Positions 9,121 to 17,776 of a stretch of 64,000 nt of DNA are shown here, one piece after another. The position numbers and the translations under genes are program-made. Within the stretch, counting starts at the first letter, position 1. Every line of letters starts with the position of its first letter. Origin of the DNA: CBDCGV01 sp965216955 (GTDB lineage: Bacteria > Bacteroidota > Bacteroidia > Chitinophagales > JADIYW01); contig CBDCGV010000009.1 of NCBI GenBank assembly GCA_965216955.1, forward strand, positions 186,001 through 250,000, in the 5' to 3' direction. The notes under the pieces were generated by a model. That model was not told the origin of the DNA. It saw nothing but the letters and a program-made list of their open reading frames with translations, and searched no databases.

Positions 9121-9821
9121 AAGTCCACGCCCTTTATCATGTTGAATTTGAAGGTTTAGGATCAATTAAAGATTGGATTCAAAAAAACAATTTACCACTT
9201 AGTGAAACCCACTTATACAATGGAGAAAAACTTCCCCCCGTCAATGAATTTGATATTCTAATTATTATGGGCGGTCCCATGAACATCTATGAAGAAGACA
9301 AGTACTCATGGTTGAAAAAGGAGAAGACTTTTATAAAAAATGCTATTGAGTCAAACAAGAAAGTAATTGGCATTTGTCTTGGTGCACAATTAATTGCAGA
9401 AGTACTCCAATCTAAAATTTACCGAAACAAGTACAAAGAAATAGGGTGGTTTCCAATTCAATTTTCGAAAGAAATAACAAAATATACGTTTAAAGGAATA
9501 GACTTAAAAGAAGCTGTTGTTTTTCATTGGCATGGAGACACCTTTGACCTACCCAAAAGTGCAATACTATTTGCTAATTCGATTGGATGTAAAAATCAAG
9601 GCTTTCTGTACAAAAAGAATGTAATGGCACTTCAATTTCATTTAGAAGTGAATCATGCATCCCTTGATGAAATGATAAAGAATGGAGCAAGTGAATTAAC
9701 CTCTGACAGCTTTATACAATCTGCTGAAAAAATAACAGAAATCGCTCCGAAATATATAAAAGGAAATAATCAATTACTTGAAAAACTATTAGATGCCTTT
9801 ATCTTTAATTGGAAGACTTAA
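9117..9821 (+). CDS. Class I glutamine amidotransferase (GATase1) protein
   Basis: A 234-residue stand-alone GATase1 domain. The catalytic triad is complete: Cys87 in GICLGA, His175 and Glu177 in ALQFHLEV. The oxyanion-side motif MGGPMN is at 51-56 and HWHGD at 137-141. It resembles the GMP-synthase-like or gamma-glutamyl-hydrolysing group (GuaA N-domain/YfeJ/PuuD style). The natural substrate cannot be told from sequence. It is coupled to the TfoX-N gene by a 4-bp overlap. Its 3' end overlaps the convergent DUF1569 gene by 17 bp. Confidence 0.87.
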   Translation: MKVHALYHVEFEGLGSIKDWIQKNNLPLSETHLYNGEKLPPVNEFDILIIMGGPMNIYEEDKYSWLKKEKTFIKNAIESNKKVIGICLGAQLIAEVLQSKIYRNKYKEIGWFPIQFSKEITKYTFKGIDLKEAVVFHWHGDTFDLPKSAILFANSIGCKNQGFLYKKNVMALQFHLEVNHASLDEMIKNGASELTSDSFIQSAEKITEIAPKYIKGNNQLLEKLLDAFIFNWKT

Positions 9822-10263
9822 CCAAATCATCAATTATTTTTAGATGGTGATTGGAATGAATTTCAACAAATTTTTTCGCTTGCTTTAGATTCATTTGCCC
9901 AAAATATCCATGCTTAAAATAACTTTTTGGAGATAACTTATCAATCGAAATGAAGTTTTCCTCTGCCTCATTAATCAAACCAAACAACGTTTCTTCTGCC
10001 AACTCTTTTTCATTAGGAATTACCCATTTAGGGGCTTTCCCTTTTCCTCTCGGAATCCATTTAGTAGCTAAGCAAAGGCTTCTTCCAAAATTGAATTTTG
10101 GATTATATTTTTCAGGATTTGATTTATGAAGTGCTTTACAAATACTTGTAACAACATTTGCACTATGTTCTATCTGCTGCCCAACACTCCAATTAGAAAT
10201 TGTTCTATTTTGAGTATTTTTCCTAGCAACTGCTTCCCTAAGTCGATCAAATTGATTGTTCAT
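9805..10263 (-). CDS. DUF1569 protein (DinB-like four-helix bundle)
   Basis: A 152-residue protein matching DUF1569, a member of the DinB/YfiT superfamily. WSVGQQIEHSANVV at 25-38 supplies the first histidine, and HSNHHLKIIDDL near the C-terminus supplies the histidine pair that binds metal in related folds. The GKAPKWVIP segment is in the middle. Biochemical role unknown; some relatives are thiol-dependent metalloenzymes. The gene lies 30 bp downstream of typA on the same strand and ends inside the 3' end of the facing amidotransferase gene. Confidence 0.82.
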   Translation of the reverse strand: MNNQFDRLREAVARKNTQNRTISNWSVGQQIEHSANVVTSICKALHKSNPEKYNPKFNFGRSLCLATKWIPRGKGKAPKWVIPNEKELAEETLFGLINEAEENFISIDKLSPKSYFKHGYFGQMNLKQAKKFVEIHSNHHLKIIDDLVKSSN

Positions 10264-10293
10264 TACTAAAGATTTAAATTACTAGGTAGACAA

Positions 10294-12096
10294 TTATTTT
10301 AATTTATTCTTAGCTCGCTTTCTTTCAACCTCAGTAAGGTATATTTTTCTCAACCTGATTGATTTTGGTGTCACTTCTACATATTCATCTCCTTGAATAT
10401 ATTCTAATGCCTCTTCTAAACTGAACTTAATTGGAGGAGCCAATTTTACTTTGTCATCAGATCCTGCAGCACGAACATTTGATAGTTTCTTTGTTTTTGT
10501 AACATTGACTTCCATATCATTATCTCTACTATTCTCTCCTATTACCATTCCAGTATAAACCTCTTCTCCCGGACCAATAAAAAACTTACCTCTCTCTTGT
10601 AATTTATCTAATGCATATGGAATTGAAGTCCCAGTATCTAGTGCAATTAATGATCCATTTACCCTACCAACAATCTCCCCTTTAAATGGAGCATATTCCT
10701 TAAATCTATGATTCATTATAGCCTCTCCTGCAGTTGCTGTTAGCATATCATTCCTTAACCCCATAATACCTCTGGAAGGAATTTCAAATTCCAATAATAC
10801 GCGATCTCCTTTTAATTGCATTGATAACATTTCCCCTTTTCTCTTTGTAACCATCTCAATTACTTTCCCACTAGATACTTCTGGAACATCAACCGTTAAT
10901 TCTTCAATAGGCTCACTTTTAAGACCATCAATCTGCTTAATAAGTACCTGAGGCTGTCCAACCTGTAATTCATACCCCTCTCTTCTCATTGTTTCAATCA
11001 GTACGGATAAATGCAAAACTCCCCTCCCATATACAATAAAGTTATCTGCCCCATTTCCCTGCTCTACTCTTAAAGCTAAATTCTTTTCCAATTCTTTATC
11101 TAAACGTTCTTTTACATGACGAGAAGTGACAAACTTCCCTTCTTTCCCAAAAAATGGTGAGTTATTAATCGTAAATAGCATACTCATTGTTGGCTCATCA
11201 ATCGATATTGGAGGCATCGCTTCTGGATTATCAGGATCAGTAATTGTATCTCCAATTTCAAAACCATCTAATCCTGTTATAGCGCATATTTCTCCAGCTT
11301 CAACTTTATCCGTTTTCTTTTTCCCCAATCCATCAAAAATCATTAATTCCCTAACCTTGCTTTTCACAATAGCACCATCCCTTTTAATTAAAGCCACTGA
11401 CATATTAGGTTTTAATGTTCCTCTAAATAATCTTCCGATGGCTAATCTACCAGTATATGATGAAAAATCTAAAGAAGTTACCTGCATCTGTAATGTACCC
11501 TCCTCTGTTGTTGGTGCTGGAATATGCTCAATAATTCCATTTAACAATGGAGTTATATCTTCAGTAGGGTTTTGCCAATCCTCTCCCATCCAACCATGTT
11601 TTGCTGAACCATAATATGCTGGAAAATCCAATTGCTCTTCGGTTGCATCCAATGCAAACATTAAATCAAATACTTTTTCGTGTACTTCTTCTGGTGTGCA
11701 ATTCTCCTTATCAACCTTATTTATAACAACAATTGGTTTAAGTCCTAATGAAATGGCCTTTTGCAAAACGAAACGAGTTTGTGGCATCGGCCCCTCAAAT
11801 GCATCGACCAATAAGATAACCCCATCTGCCATTTTTAAGACTCGTTCGACCTCTCCCCCAAAATCCGCGTGACCAGGCGTATCAATGATATTGATTTTAA
11901 CATTATTATATATAACAGAAGCATTTTTACTTGTAATGGTAATCCCTCTTTCTTTTTCAAGATCATTACTATCCATTATTAGCTCTCCAACTTCTTGGTG
12001 CGCTTTAAATAACTGTCCTTGAATTAGCATTTTATCAACCAATGTTGTTTTTCCATGGTCAACGTGCGCTATAATTGCAATATTTCTTATTTCCAT
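10294..12096 (-). CDS. typA: Translational GTPase TypA/BipA
   Basis: A 600-residue ribosome-associated GTPase that helps 50S assembly and stress adaptation. G-motifs are intact: AHVDHGKTTLVD (P-loop) at 10-21, the RGIT switch I threonine, DTPGH, and NKVD. After the G domain come the EF-Tu-like domain II, two EF-G-like alpha-beta domains and the BipA-specific C-terminal domain; MGLRNDMLT and GEEVYTGMVIGE are characteristic of BipA and separate it from EF-G and LepA. Length is normal. The upstream gap (12097 onward) has a weak -7-like TACCTTAG close to the start on the minus strand. Confidence 0.97.
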   Translation of the reverse strand: MEIRNIAIIAHVDHGKTTLVDKMLIQGQLFKAHQEVGELIMDSNDLEKERGITITSKNASVIYNNVKINIIDTPGHADFGGEVERVLKMADGVILLVDAFEGPMPQTRFVLQKAISLGLKPIVVINKVDKENCTPEEVHEKVFDLMFALDATEEQLDFPAYYGSAKHGWMGEDWQNPTEDITPLLNGIIEHIPAPTTEEGTLQMQVTSLDFSSYTGRLAIGRLFRGTLKPNMSVALIKRDGAIVKSKVRELMIFDGLGKKKTDKVEAGEICAITGLDGFEIGDTITDPDNPEAMPPISIDEPTMSMLFTINNSPFFGKEGKFVTSRHVKERLDKELEKNLALRVEQGNGADNFIVYGRGVLHLSVLIETMRREGYELQVGQPQVLIKQIDGLKSEPIEELTVDVPEVSSGKVIEMVTKRKGEMLSMQLKGDRVLLEFEIPSRGIMGLRNDMLTATAGEAIMNHRFKEYAPFKGEIVGRVNGSLIALDTGTSIPYALDKLQERGKFFIGPGEEVYTGMVIGENSRDNDMEVNVTKTKKLSNVRAAGSDDKVKLAPPIKFSLEEALEYIQGDEYVEVTPKSIRLRKIYLTEVERKRAKNKLK

Positions 12097-12237
12097 TCCT
12101 TAAAAATTGGGGCTAAGGTATTGAACAGATATTTTGTTATTATAGGTTTTATAATAAGATATTGTGATGATTACCTGTTATATATTCAAATCGCAATCCT
12201 ATTATACGAATCTCAAATATTTATCTAGATTTGATAG

Positions 12238-12316
12238 ATGAAACTATCCGAAAAGATCTTAGATTTTTTTATTCAGTTTAAATCTTGAAAACCACCCTTT
12301 ACCCAAGAAATTTTCG
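12238..12316 (+). other. Displaced 5' end of the SMUG2-type glycosylase gene (frameshift at T7)
   Basis: An ATG at 12238 opens a frame reading MKLSEKILDFF that ends in TGA at 12286. The T run at 12264-12270 has seven Ts; with six the frame would read MKLSEKILDFLFSLNLENHP and join the downstream gene without interruption, giving about 230 residues and the N-terminal pattern expected of the DUF4918 family. The intact part of the gene therefore lacks its natural start. This may be a homopolymer sequencing error, a real mutation or a slippage site; the sequence alone cannot decide. Confidence 0.6.
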
Positions 12317-12931
12317 GTGCTAAATCCCTATAAAAATTGTAATCAAGAAATTAAAGAAGCTATTTATTCTTTTTATAGCAAATACTACAATCAAAACACA
12401 CCTCGTAGATTGATTTTAGGCATCAACCCAGGTAGGTTGGGTGCCGGAGCTACTGGGTTACCTTTTACAGATACAAAAAGGTTGAATACATATTGTGATA
12501 TTGAAATAGAAGGTATTTCAACACACGAGCCTTCTTCTGTTTTCGTCTATAATGTAATTATGCATTATGGAGGTGCAGAGCATTTCTACAATAATTTTTA
12601 TGTTAGTTCAGTCGTTCCACTAGGTTTTACAAGAATTAATGAAAGAGGGAACGAGGTAAATGTAAACTATTATGATGATTTGAAATTAATGCGTTCATTG
12701 GAAGGTTTTATTTTGGAAAAATTAAGAGAACAACTCGGCTGGGGTTTAAAAGATGATATTTGTTATTGCCTAGGAACAGGTAAAAACTACAAATTTTTAG
12801 AGCAATTTAACAAAGAACATCAACTATTTGAACGCATTGTTCCTCTTGAGCACCCTCGATATGTAATGCAGTATAAGTCCAAGAAAAAAATGGACTATAT
12901 AGCTAAGTATTTAGACGCTTTAGATCTTTAA
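12317..12931 (+). CDS. SMUG2-type uracil-DNA glycosylase family protein (DUF4918), 5' frameshifted
   Basis: A uracil-DNA glycosylase superfamily protein of the SMUG2/DUF4918 group, expected to remove damaged bases in repair. LGINPGRLGAGATGLPFTD at 34-52 is the motif 1 region with the catalytic Asn. YNVIMHYGG is in the middle, and LEHPRYVMQY near the C-terminus provides the motif 2 His. The first possible start in this frame is a GTG at 12317, which cuts off about 26 residues that are found in another frame upstream (12238). Either the product is made from GTG or ATT, or the frameshift is an artefact. It converges on the helicase gene with a 19-bp gap. Confidence 0.82.
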   Translation: MLNPYKNCNQEIKEAIYSFYSKYYNQNTPRRLILGINPGRLGAGATGLPFTDTKRLNTYCDIEIEGISTHEPSSVFVYNVIMHYGGAEHFYNNFYVSSVVPLGFTRINERGNEVNVNYYDDLKLMRSLEGFILEKLREQLGWGLKDDICYCLGTGKNYKFLEQFNKEHQLFERIVPLEHPRYVMQYKSKKKMDYIAKYLDALDL

Positions 12932-12950
12932 AGACCATTTAAGAGATTAA

Positions 12951-14282
12951 TTACTTTTTCTTTCCACTTCTTTTTTGAAGTCTTCTATTCTTCTTTAGTT
13001 TTAGTTTTTTCTTATACGGACCACCTAAATTTACCTTTTGATTTTTTTCTTTTTTCTCATGATATGCCCCTCCTGAATCTTTTAATTTATGCGCTTTAAG
13101 GTAATTTTTGTCTGCAGGATTTATTAGCTCTTCATCGATAAGCCTTTTATCAATTTCAACATCCGCCGGTAATGTCTCTACCGGTATTTTCTTATCCATT
13201 AGTATTTCAATATTAGCTTGGTTTTCTCTTTCTAATTCAGAAATAAAACTAAGTGCAACACCCTTTTTATCTGCTCTCCCAGTTCTTCCAATTCTATGTA
13301 TATAATTTATTGGTTCAAGAGGAATATCAAAATTTACCACATGGCTTACATCTTGGACATCAATCCCTCGTGCGATAATATCTGTTGCAATCAAAACTCT
13401 ACAAACTCCCTCATGAAATTTATCTACCACTTTGACCCTATAATTTTGAGATTTATTTGAGTGTATTACGTCAATCTGATTAGCAAATTGTGGCGCCATT
13501 GTTTCAAACAAAAAATCAGCTAACTTCTTAGTTGAAATAAACACAAGCACCTTTTCAAAGTCAGCATTATTCCGTAATAAATAGGACAAAAAATTGGCCT
13601 TGGTATAGAAATTAGGAACATCATATCCAATTTGAATAATTTGATCTAACGGTGTTCCATGTGGTACTATTTCAATTTTTCGGGGACCTTCAAAAAAGGT
13701 GTCTATAAGGTGTTCCACTTCCTGACTTAACGTTGCAGAAAACAAAATGTTCTGTCTTTTCTTATGGAGTAAATCAAGGATATTCGTGAGTTGAGTTCTA
13801 AAACCTAAATTAAGCATTTCATCAACTTCATCAATCACTAGTTTCTTAATTGATTTTGTATTAAGTGTTCTAGAATAAACTAAATCTAATAGCCGTCCTG
13901 GAGTAGCAACTAAAACCTCTAAACCATCATAAACTAATTGACGATGTGTTTTAATATTCGTTCCGCCATATACTCCTCCCACACGAACACTCATATACTT
14001 TGTCAATTTTTCTACTTCCTTAACTACTTGAATTACCAATTCTCTAGTAGGAACCAAAATCAATATTCTGGGATCATTCTCTTTAGAATATTTTAATGAT
14101 CGCAATAATGGAAGTAGATATGCAAAGGTTTTTCCAGTTCCTGTTTGAGCAACACCTACTACATCTCTACCAGACATGATAATTGGAAATGCTTCGCGCT
14201 GAATTGGTGTTGGATTCACATATCCCAAATCGCTTAACGCATTTAAAAGTTGCTTACTAATATTTAATTCATCAAAAGTCAT
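12951..14282 (-). CDS. DEAD-box RNA helicase
   Basis: A 443-residue ATP-dependent RNA helicase with two RecA domains. Visible motifs are PTPIQ (Q motif) at 24-28, AQTGTGKT (I) at 45-52, PTREL (Ia), TPGR (Ib), DEVD (II) at 151-154, SAT (III), ARGIDV (V) and HRIGRTGR (VI). Motif II is DEVD in place of DEAD; the Glu that activates water is kept, so activity is expected. The last 50 or so residues are very basic (KKKLKLKKNRR), an RNA-binding tail as in RhlE/CsdA-type helicases. It follows ftsB on the minus strand with 63 bp between. Confidence 0.94.
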   Translation of the reverse strand: MTFDELNISKQLLNALSDLGYVNPTPIQREAFPIIMSGRDVVGVAQTGTGKTFAYLLPLLRSLKYSKENDPRILILVPTRELVIQVVKEVEKLTKYMSVRVGGVYGGTNIKTHRQLVYDGLEVLVATPGRLLDLVYSRTLNTKSIKKLVIDEVDEMLNLGFRTQLTNILDLLHKKRQNILFSATLSQEVEHLIDTFFEGPRKIEIVPHGTPLDQIIQIGYDVPNFYTKANFLSYLLRNNADFEKVLVFISTKKLADFLFETMAPQFANQIDVIHSNKSQNYRVKVVDKFHEGVCRVLIATDIIARGIDVQDVSHVVNFDIPLEPINYIHRIGRTGRADKKGVALSFISELERENQANIEILMDKKIPVETLPADVEIDKRLIDEELINPADKNYLKAHKLKDSGGAYHEKKEKNQKVNLGGPYKKKLKLKKNRRLQKRSGKKK

Positions 14283-14345
14283 TTAACAATGATCTATATC
14301 TATGAAGAAGGTTTAATTATATCTGACAGATACAAAAGAATATCC

Positions 14346-14651
14346 TTATTTTTCCAAAATTATATAAAGATCTTCATTTTCTTTTTTCATCCAATACTTT
14401 TCTCTAGCAAATTTTTCCATGCTTTCAATATTAGAGAATAATTGTTGACGTTCCTTTTCTACCTCCTTAATTTTTTCGGCATAATAATTATGCTGTTTTT
14501 CCAAACCTTTAAGGTGTTTTCTTAACTTAAATTGAGAAGGTATATCATTTGAATCAAAAAACATCATATAAATAAAGTAGCCAAGCGCTACCAGTACAAA
14601 CTTGTTCCGCAATATGGATGGAATTTTATTTTTGTATTTGTTTAGATCCAT
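14346..14651 (-). CDS. Septum formation initiator FtsB/DivIC
   Basis: A 101-residue bitopic membrane protein. A short cytoplasmic basic N-terminus is followed by one membrane segment (about residues 18-33, FVLVALGYFIYMMFF) and a coiled coil (about 45-80, EKQHNYYAEKIKEVEKERQQ). The end has the family motif MEKFAREKYWMKKENEDLYII. FtsB/DivIC joins FtsL and DivIB/FtsQ in the divisome. eno lies upstream on the same strand, but nearly 600 bp away and separated by a palindromic element, so ftsB probably has its own promoter. Confidence 0.88.
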   Translation of the reverse strand: MDLNKYKNKIPSILRNKFVLVALGYFIYMMFFDSNDIPSQFKLRKHLKGLEKQHNYYAEKIKEVEKERQQLFSNIESMEKFAREKYWMKKENEDLYIILEK

Positions 14652-14756
14652 GCATCATAAAAGTAATAAATACTATAACACCTACTCATTTCAGTTTATT
14701 GACAATTGTGAATTCTATACCTAAGTCAAGTATATAAATAGCAATGAATTATAAAA

Positions 14757-14850
14757 GCACACGCTGCAAGCATGCGACTAAGGGCAAGCCTCAACTTGTC
14801 CCTGATGGCGAGACGCAACCAGAATTGGAACGCATGTTGCAGTCGTGTGC
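14757..14850. repeat. GC-rich imperfect palindrome with internal hairpins (REP-like element)
   Basis: The outer arms (14757-14776 and 14831-14850) pair over 19 bp with one bulged base on each side. They enclose a second bulged hairpin (14781-14788 with 14795-14803, loop CCTCAA) and two mini-hairpins (GCG/CGC at 14808-14816 and CCA/TGG at 14819-14828). GC content is about 56 percent against roughly 25-30 percent in the flanks. No transposase lies beside it. It looks like a dispersed REP/MITE-type element or a structured RNA; which of these needs a copy count in the genome. Confidence 0.65.
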
Positions 14851-15114
14851 AAAAAACTTCTACTCATTGATTAATTATCTTCCATTTTACAAATACGGAC
14901 TACTATGTTTCATAGACTTTGTATATACCCTTAATACAAAATCTATCAGCTAAAAAATCAAACATATAAGATCTAGGCATTGCTATTATTTAATGCAGCA
15001 TGCCACATAAAATATGTTAACAACGTGATCGCTTCAAGCACTTACATTACGTTAAAAATGAATATATCGTCTCACCTATATATTCTTAGTGTAGCTAAAT
15101 ATATATTATTCCTG

Positions 15115-15135
15115 AAAAAAGTGTTCTTTTTTTTT
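15115..15135 (-). terminator. Possible intrinsic terminator downstream of eno
   Basis: AAAAAAG-TGTT-CTTTTTT forms a 7-bp hairpin with only one G-C pair, flanked by A and T runs that would give a U-tract in either direction. It lies 113 bp beyond the eno stop. The weak stem keeps confidence low. Confidence 0.35.
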
Positions 15136-15247
15136 ATTATATATCCCTAAAAAAGAAAAAAATCGATGAATGGTCAAAATTCACAGATGAATGGATACTA
15201 CAAATATCAAATTTACAAATGATCCTAAACAAGAAAAGGAGAGAAAA

Positions 15248-16531
15248 CTAGAAGAATTTATACTCTTTTCCAGGATAATAAGCTTGAGCTCCTAATTCTT
15301 CTTCAATACGCAATAATTGATTATATTTTGCCATGCGGTCAGAACGTGAAGCTGACCCCGTTTTTATCTGACCTGTATTTAATGCTACCGCCAAATCGGC
15401 AATTGTATTGTCTTCTGTTTCTCCTGACCTATGCGACATCACACTCGTATACGCACTTCTTGTCGCTAAAGAAACTGTATCAATTGTTTCACTTAAAGAA
15501 CCTATTTGGTTTACTTTTACCAAAATAGAATTAGCGACTCCTTTGCTAATTCCTGTTGAAAGCCTTTTTACATTTGTCACAAAAAGATCATCTCCTACTA
15601 GTTGGCATTGATTTCCTACTTGATCAGTTAAATCTTTCCATCCTTTCCAATCATCTTCATCTAAACCATCCTCTATTGAGATAATAGGATATTTATTTAC
15701 CCATTCCTTCCAATAGCCCGCCATTTCAGAAGAAGTAAGTTCATCTCCAGTAGATTCCTTGAACACGTATTTTTTCTTCTTTTTATCATAAAACTCAGAA
15801 GCTGCAGCATCCATTGCAATAAAAATATCCTTTCCTGCCTTATACCCTGCTGTTTTAATTGCCGCTAAAACAGTTTCTATTGCCTCTTCGTTAGACTTTA
15901 TATTAGGAGCAAATCCTCCTTCATCACCCACATTGGTTGAATACCCTTTATCTTTTAGTACTTTCTTTAAATTATGAAATATCTCAACCCCCATTCTCAG
16001 TCCATCAGAAAACGTTTTTGCACCAACAGGCATTACCATAAATTCCTGGAAATCAATAGAATTATCTGCATGCGATCCACCGTTTAAAATGTTCATCATG
16101 GGAATTGGAAGTGTGGTTGCATTGACCCCTCCAATATATCTATACAATGATAAATCAAGCTCCTGAGCAGCTGCCTTCGCAACTGCTAAGCTTACCGCCA
16201 ATATCGCATTAGCACCTAGTTTAGACTTATTATCTGTGCCGTCTAATTCCAACATGGCCATATCAATAGCCCTTTGGTCAGTTACGTACTTTCCAATAAG
16301 CGTATCTGTAATTATCTCATTGACATTTTTGACTGCCTTCGAAACCCCCTTACCCATGTATATTTTTCCTCCATCTCTTAATTCAACCGCTTCATGAACT
16401 CCTGTAGACGCCCCTGATGGAACCGCTGCTCGCCCAATAAACCCACTATCAGTTATGACATCCGCTTCAACAGTTGGATTTCCCCTTGAATCTAAAATTT
16501 GTCTTGCGTGTATATTTAGTATAATGCTCAT
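15248..16531 (-). CDS. eno: Enolase
   Basis: Converts 2-phosphoglycerate to phosphoenolpyruvate in glycolysis. At 427 residues it is full length. It begins with the standard ILNIHARQILDSRGNPTVE block and has the flexible-loop SGAST motif near 40, GGSHADNS near 156-163, the catalytic GDEGGFAP segment, the SIEDGLDEDDW metal-binding block, and the SHRSGETEDNTIADLAV signature near 368-384. It lies 19 bp downstream of carA on the same strand, so the two genes are probably one transcript. Confidence 0.98.
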   Translation of the reverse strand: MSIILNIHARQILDSRGNPTVEADVITDSGFIGRAAVPSGASTGVHEAVELRDGGKIYMGKGVSKAVKNVNEIITDTLIGKYVTDQRAIDMAMLELDGTDNKSKLGANAILAVSLAVAKAAAQELDLSLYRYIGGVNATTLPIPMMNILNGGSHADNSIDFQEFMVMPVGAKTFSDGLRMGVEIFHNLKKVLKDKGYSTNVGDEGGFAPNIKSNEEAIETVLAAIKTAGYKAGKDIFIAMDAAASEFYDKKKKKYVFKESTGDELTSSEMAGYWKEWVNKYPIISIEDGLDEDDWKGWKDLTDQVGNQCQLVGDDLFVTNVKRLSTGISKGVANSILVKVNQIGSLSETIDTVSLATRSAYTSVMSHRSGETEDNTIADLAVALNTGQIKTGSASRSDRMAKYNQLLRIEEELGAQAYYPGKEYKFF

Positions 16532-16550
16532 CTATCAAAAGGTTATATTG

Positions 16551-17639
16551 TTAACTATTCATTAGTTGAATAAAATCATCGAATAAGTATCTTGAATCAT
16601 GCGGACCCGGAGCAGCTTCAGGGTGATACTGCACTGAAAAGGCTTTTTTCCCTTTTACTTTAAGTCCTTCAACCGTATTATCATTTAGGTTGATATGTGT
16701 CACTTCTGCATCATTAGATTTTTCTAGTGATTCTTGGTCTACAGCAAAACCGTGATTTTGAGTAGTAATTTCACAGAGACCTGTAGCCAAGTTCTTAACT
16801 GGGTGATTACAGCCTCTATGTCCATGATGCATTTTATACGTAGAAATATCTAATGCGCGAGCTAAAATTTGATTACCTAAACAAATTCCAAATAATGGAT
16901 AATTATCGTTTAAAATTTGCTTTACAGTATTTACTGCATAATCCATCACTGCTGGATCTCCAGGTCCATTTGAAATAAAGAATCCATTTGGATTTTCCTT
17001 AATAAGTTCGGCATAAGGCGTTTCTGCCGGAAACACTTTCACATGGCAATCTCGGCTTACAAAATTTCTAAGGATATTTTTCTTTACACCCAAGTCTAAA
17101 ACAACAACTTTATGGGTTGCATTAGGGTTTCCAATATCATAAACCTTTTTCGTCGTTACTTTTGAAGAAAGTTCTAAACCTTCCATTGAAGGCACTTGTT
17201 TCAACTTTTTTTTCAATTCGTCTATATCATCTACTTCACTAGAGACAATTGCATTCATTGCCCCTTTACTCCTAATATGTTTTACAACCGCTCTAGTATC
17301 AATACTTGTAATCCCTACTAAGCTATTATCTATAAAATAATCTTGAATTGCTTGATCTGCTTTATGACGAGAATACTTATTAGTAAAATTCCTACATACT
17401 AATCCTTCTATTTGAATTCGATCTGATTCCTCTTCACTATGCTTAATACCATAATTACCAACATGTACATTAGTCGATACTAATAATTGCCCATAGTAAG
17501 AAGGGTCTGTAAATAATTCTTGGTAACCTGTCATACTGGTGGCGAAACAAATTTCACCAGTTGTAGTACCAATCTTTCCACAGGCTTTCCCCATAAAAAC
17601 TGTTCCGTCATCTAAGAGTAAAACTGCTTTATTTTCCAT
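16551..17639 (-). CDS. carA: Carbamoyl-phosphate synthase small (glutaminase) subunit
   Basis: Hydrolyses glutamine and channels ammonia to CarB for pyrimidine and arginine synthesis. At 362 residues it has the CarA-specific N-terminal domain (FMGKACGKIGTTTGEICFAT, TGYQELFTDPSY) and a C-terminal GATase1 domain with Cys253 in GICLGNQ and His339/Glu341 in QYHPEA. carB is not adjacent in this window, so the large subunit is encoded elsewhere. carA follows the rplQ terminator and precedes eno, an order I associate with Flavobacteriia. Confidence 0.97.
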   Translation of the reverse strand: MENKAVLLLDDGTVFMGKACGKIGTTTGEICFATSMTGYQELFTDPSYYGQLLVSTNVHVGNYGIKHSEEESDRIQIEGLVCRNFTNKYSRHKADQAIQDYFIDNSLVGITSIDTRAVVKHIRSKGAMNAIVSSEVDDIDELKKKLKQVPSMEGLELSSKVTTKKVYDIGNPNATHKVVVLDLGVKKNILRNFVSRDCHVKVFPAETPYAELIKENPNGFFISNGPGDPAVMDYAVNTVKQILNDNYPLFGICLGNQILARALDISTYKMHHGHRGCNHPVKNLATGLCEITTQNHGFAVDQESLEKSNDAEVTHINLNDNTVEGLKVKGKKAFSVQYHPEAAPGPHDSRYLFDDFIQLMNS

Positions 17640-17716
17640 AAATCACTTATTCTTTTTTTTCTGTTTCCTTTCAAAATCAAGAAAGAAAATTTGCTTTTAA
17701 ATTCGAGACTTGAAAC

Positions 17717-17753
17717 TAAAAAAAAAGGATAGAACCATCGGGCCTATCCTTTT
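17717..17753 (-). terminator. Intrinsic terminator after rplQ (end of ribosomal protein cluster)
   Basis: Read on the minus strand, AAAAGGATAG (17744-17753) pairs perfectly with CTATCCTTTT (17723-17732) around an 11-nt loop, followed by a run of Ts (17717-17726). A 10-bp stem with a U-tract 23 bp after the rplQ stop is a convincing Rho-independent terminator for the 33-gene cluster. Confidence 0.9.
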
Positions 17754-17776
17754 AAATTTATGAACAAGTCAACATT

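Larger units (their letters stand above)
14652..15247. other. 596-bp intergenic region between ftsB and eno
   Basis: The only gene-free stretch over 300 bp in the window. It contains the GC-rich palindrome at 14757-14850 and a possible A/T hairpin terminator at 15115-15135. The rest is AT-rich sequence where I see no tRNA, no conserved open frame and no clear promoter. A 69-residue frame at 14744-14953 lies over the palindrome and is not considered coding. Confidence 0.8.

Noticed and set aside
11126..11614. 162-residue open frame antisense to typA
   Set aside because: It lies wholly inside the G-domain and domain II coding of typA and resembles no protein.
14744..14953. 69-residue open frame in the ftsB-eno gap
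   Set aside because: Half of it translates the palindromic element; it has no family resemblance, and the remainder is AT-rich with no codon bias.
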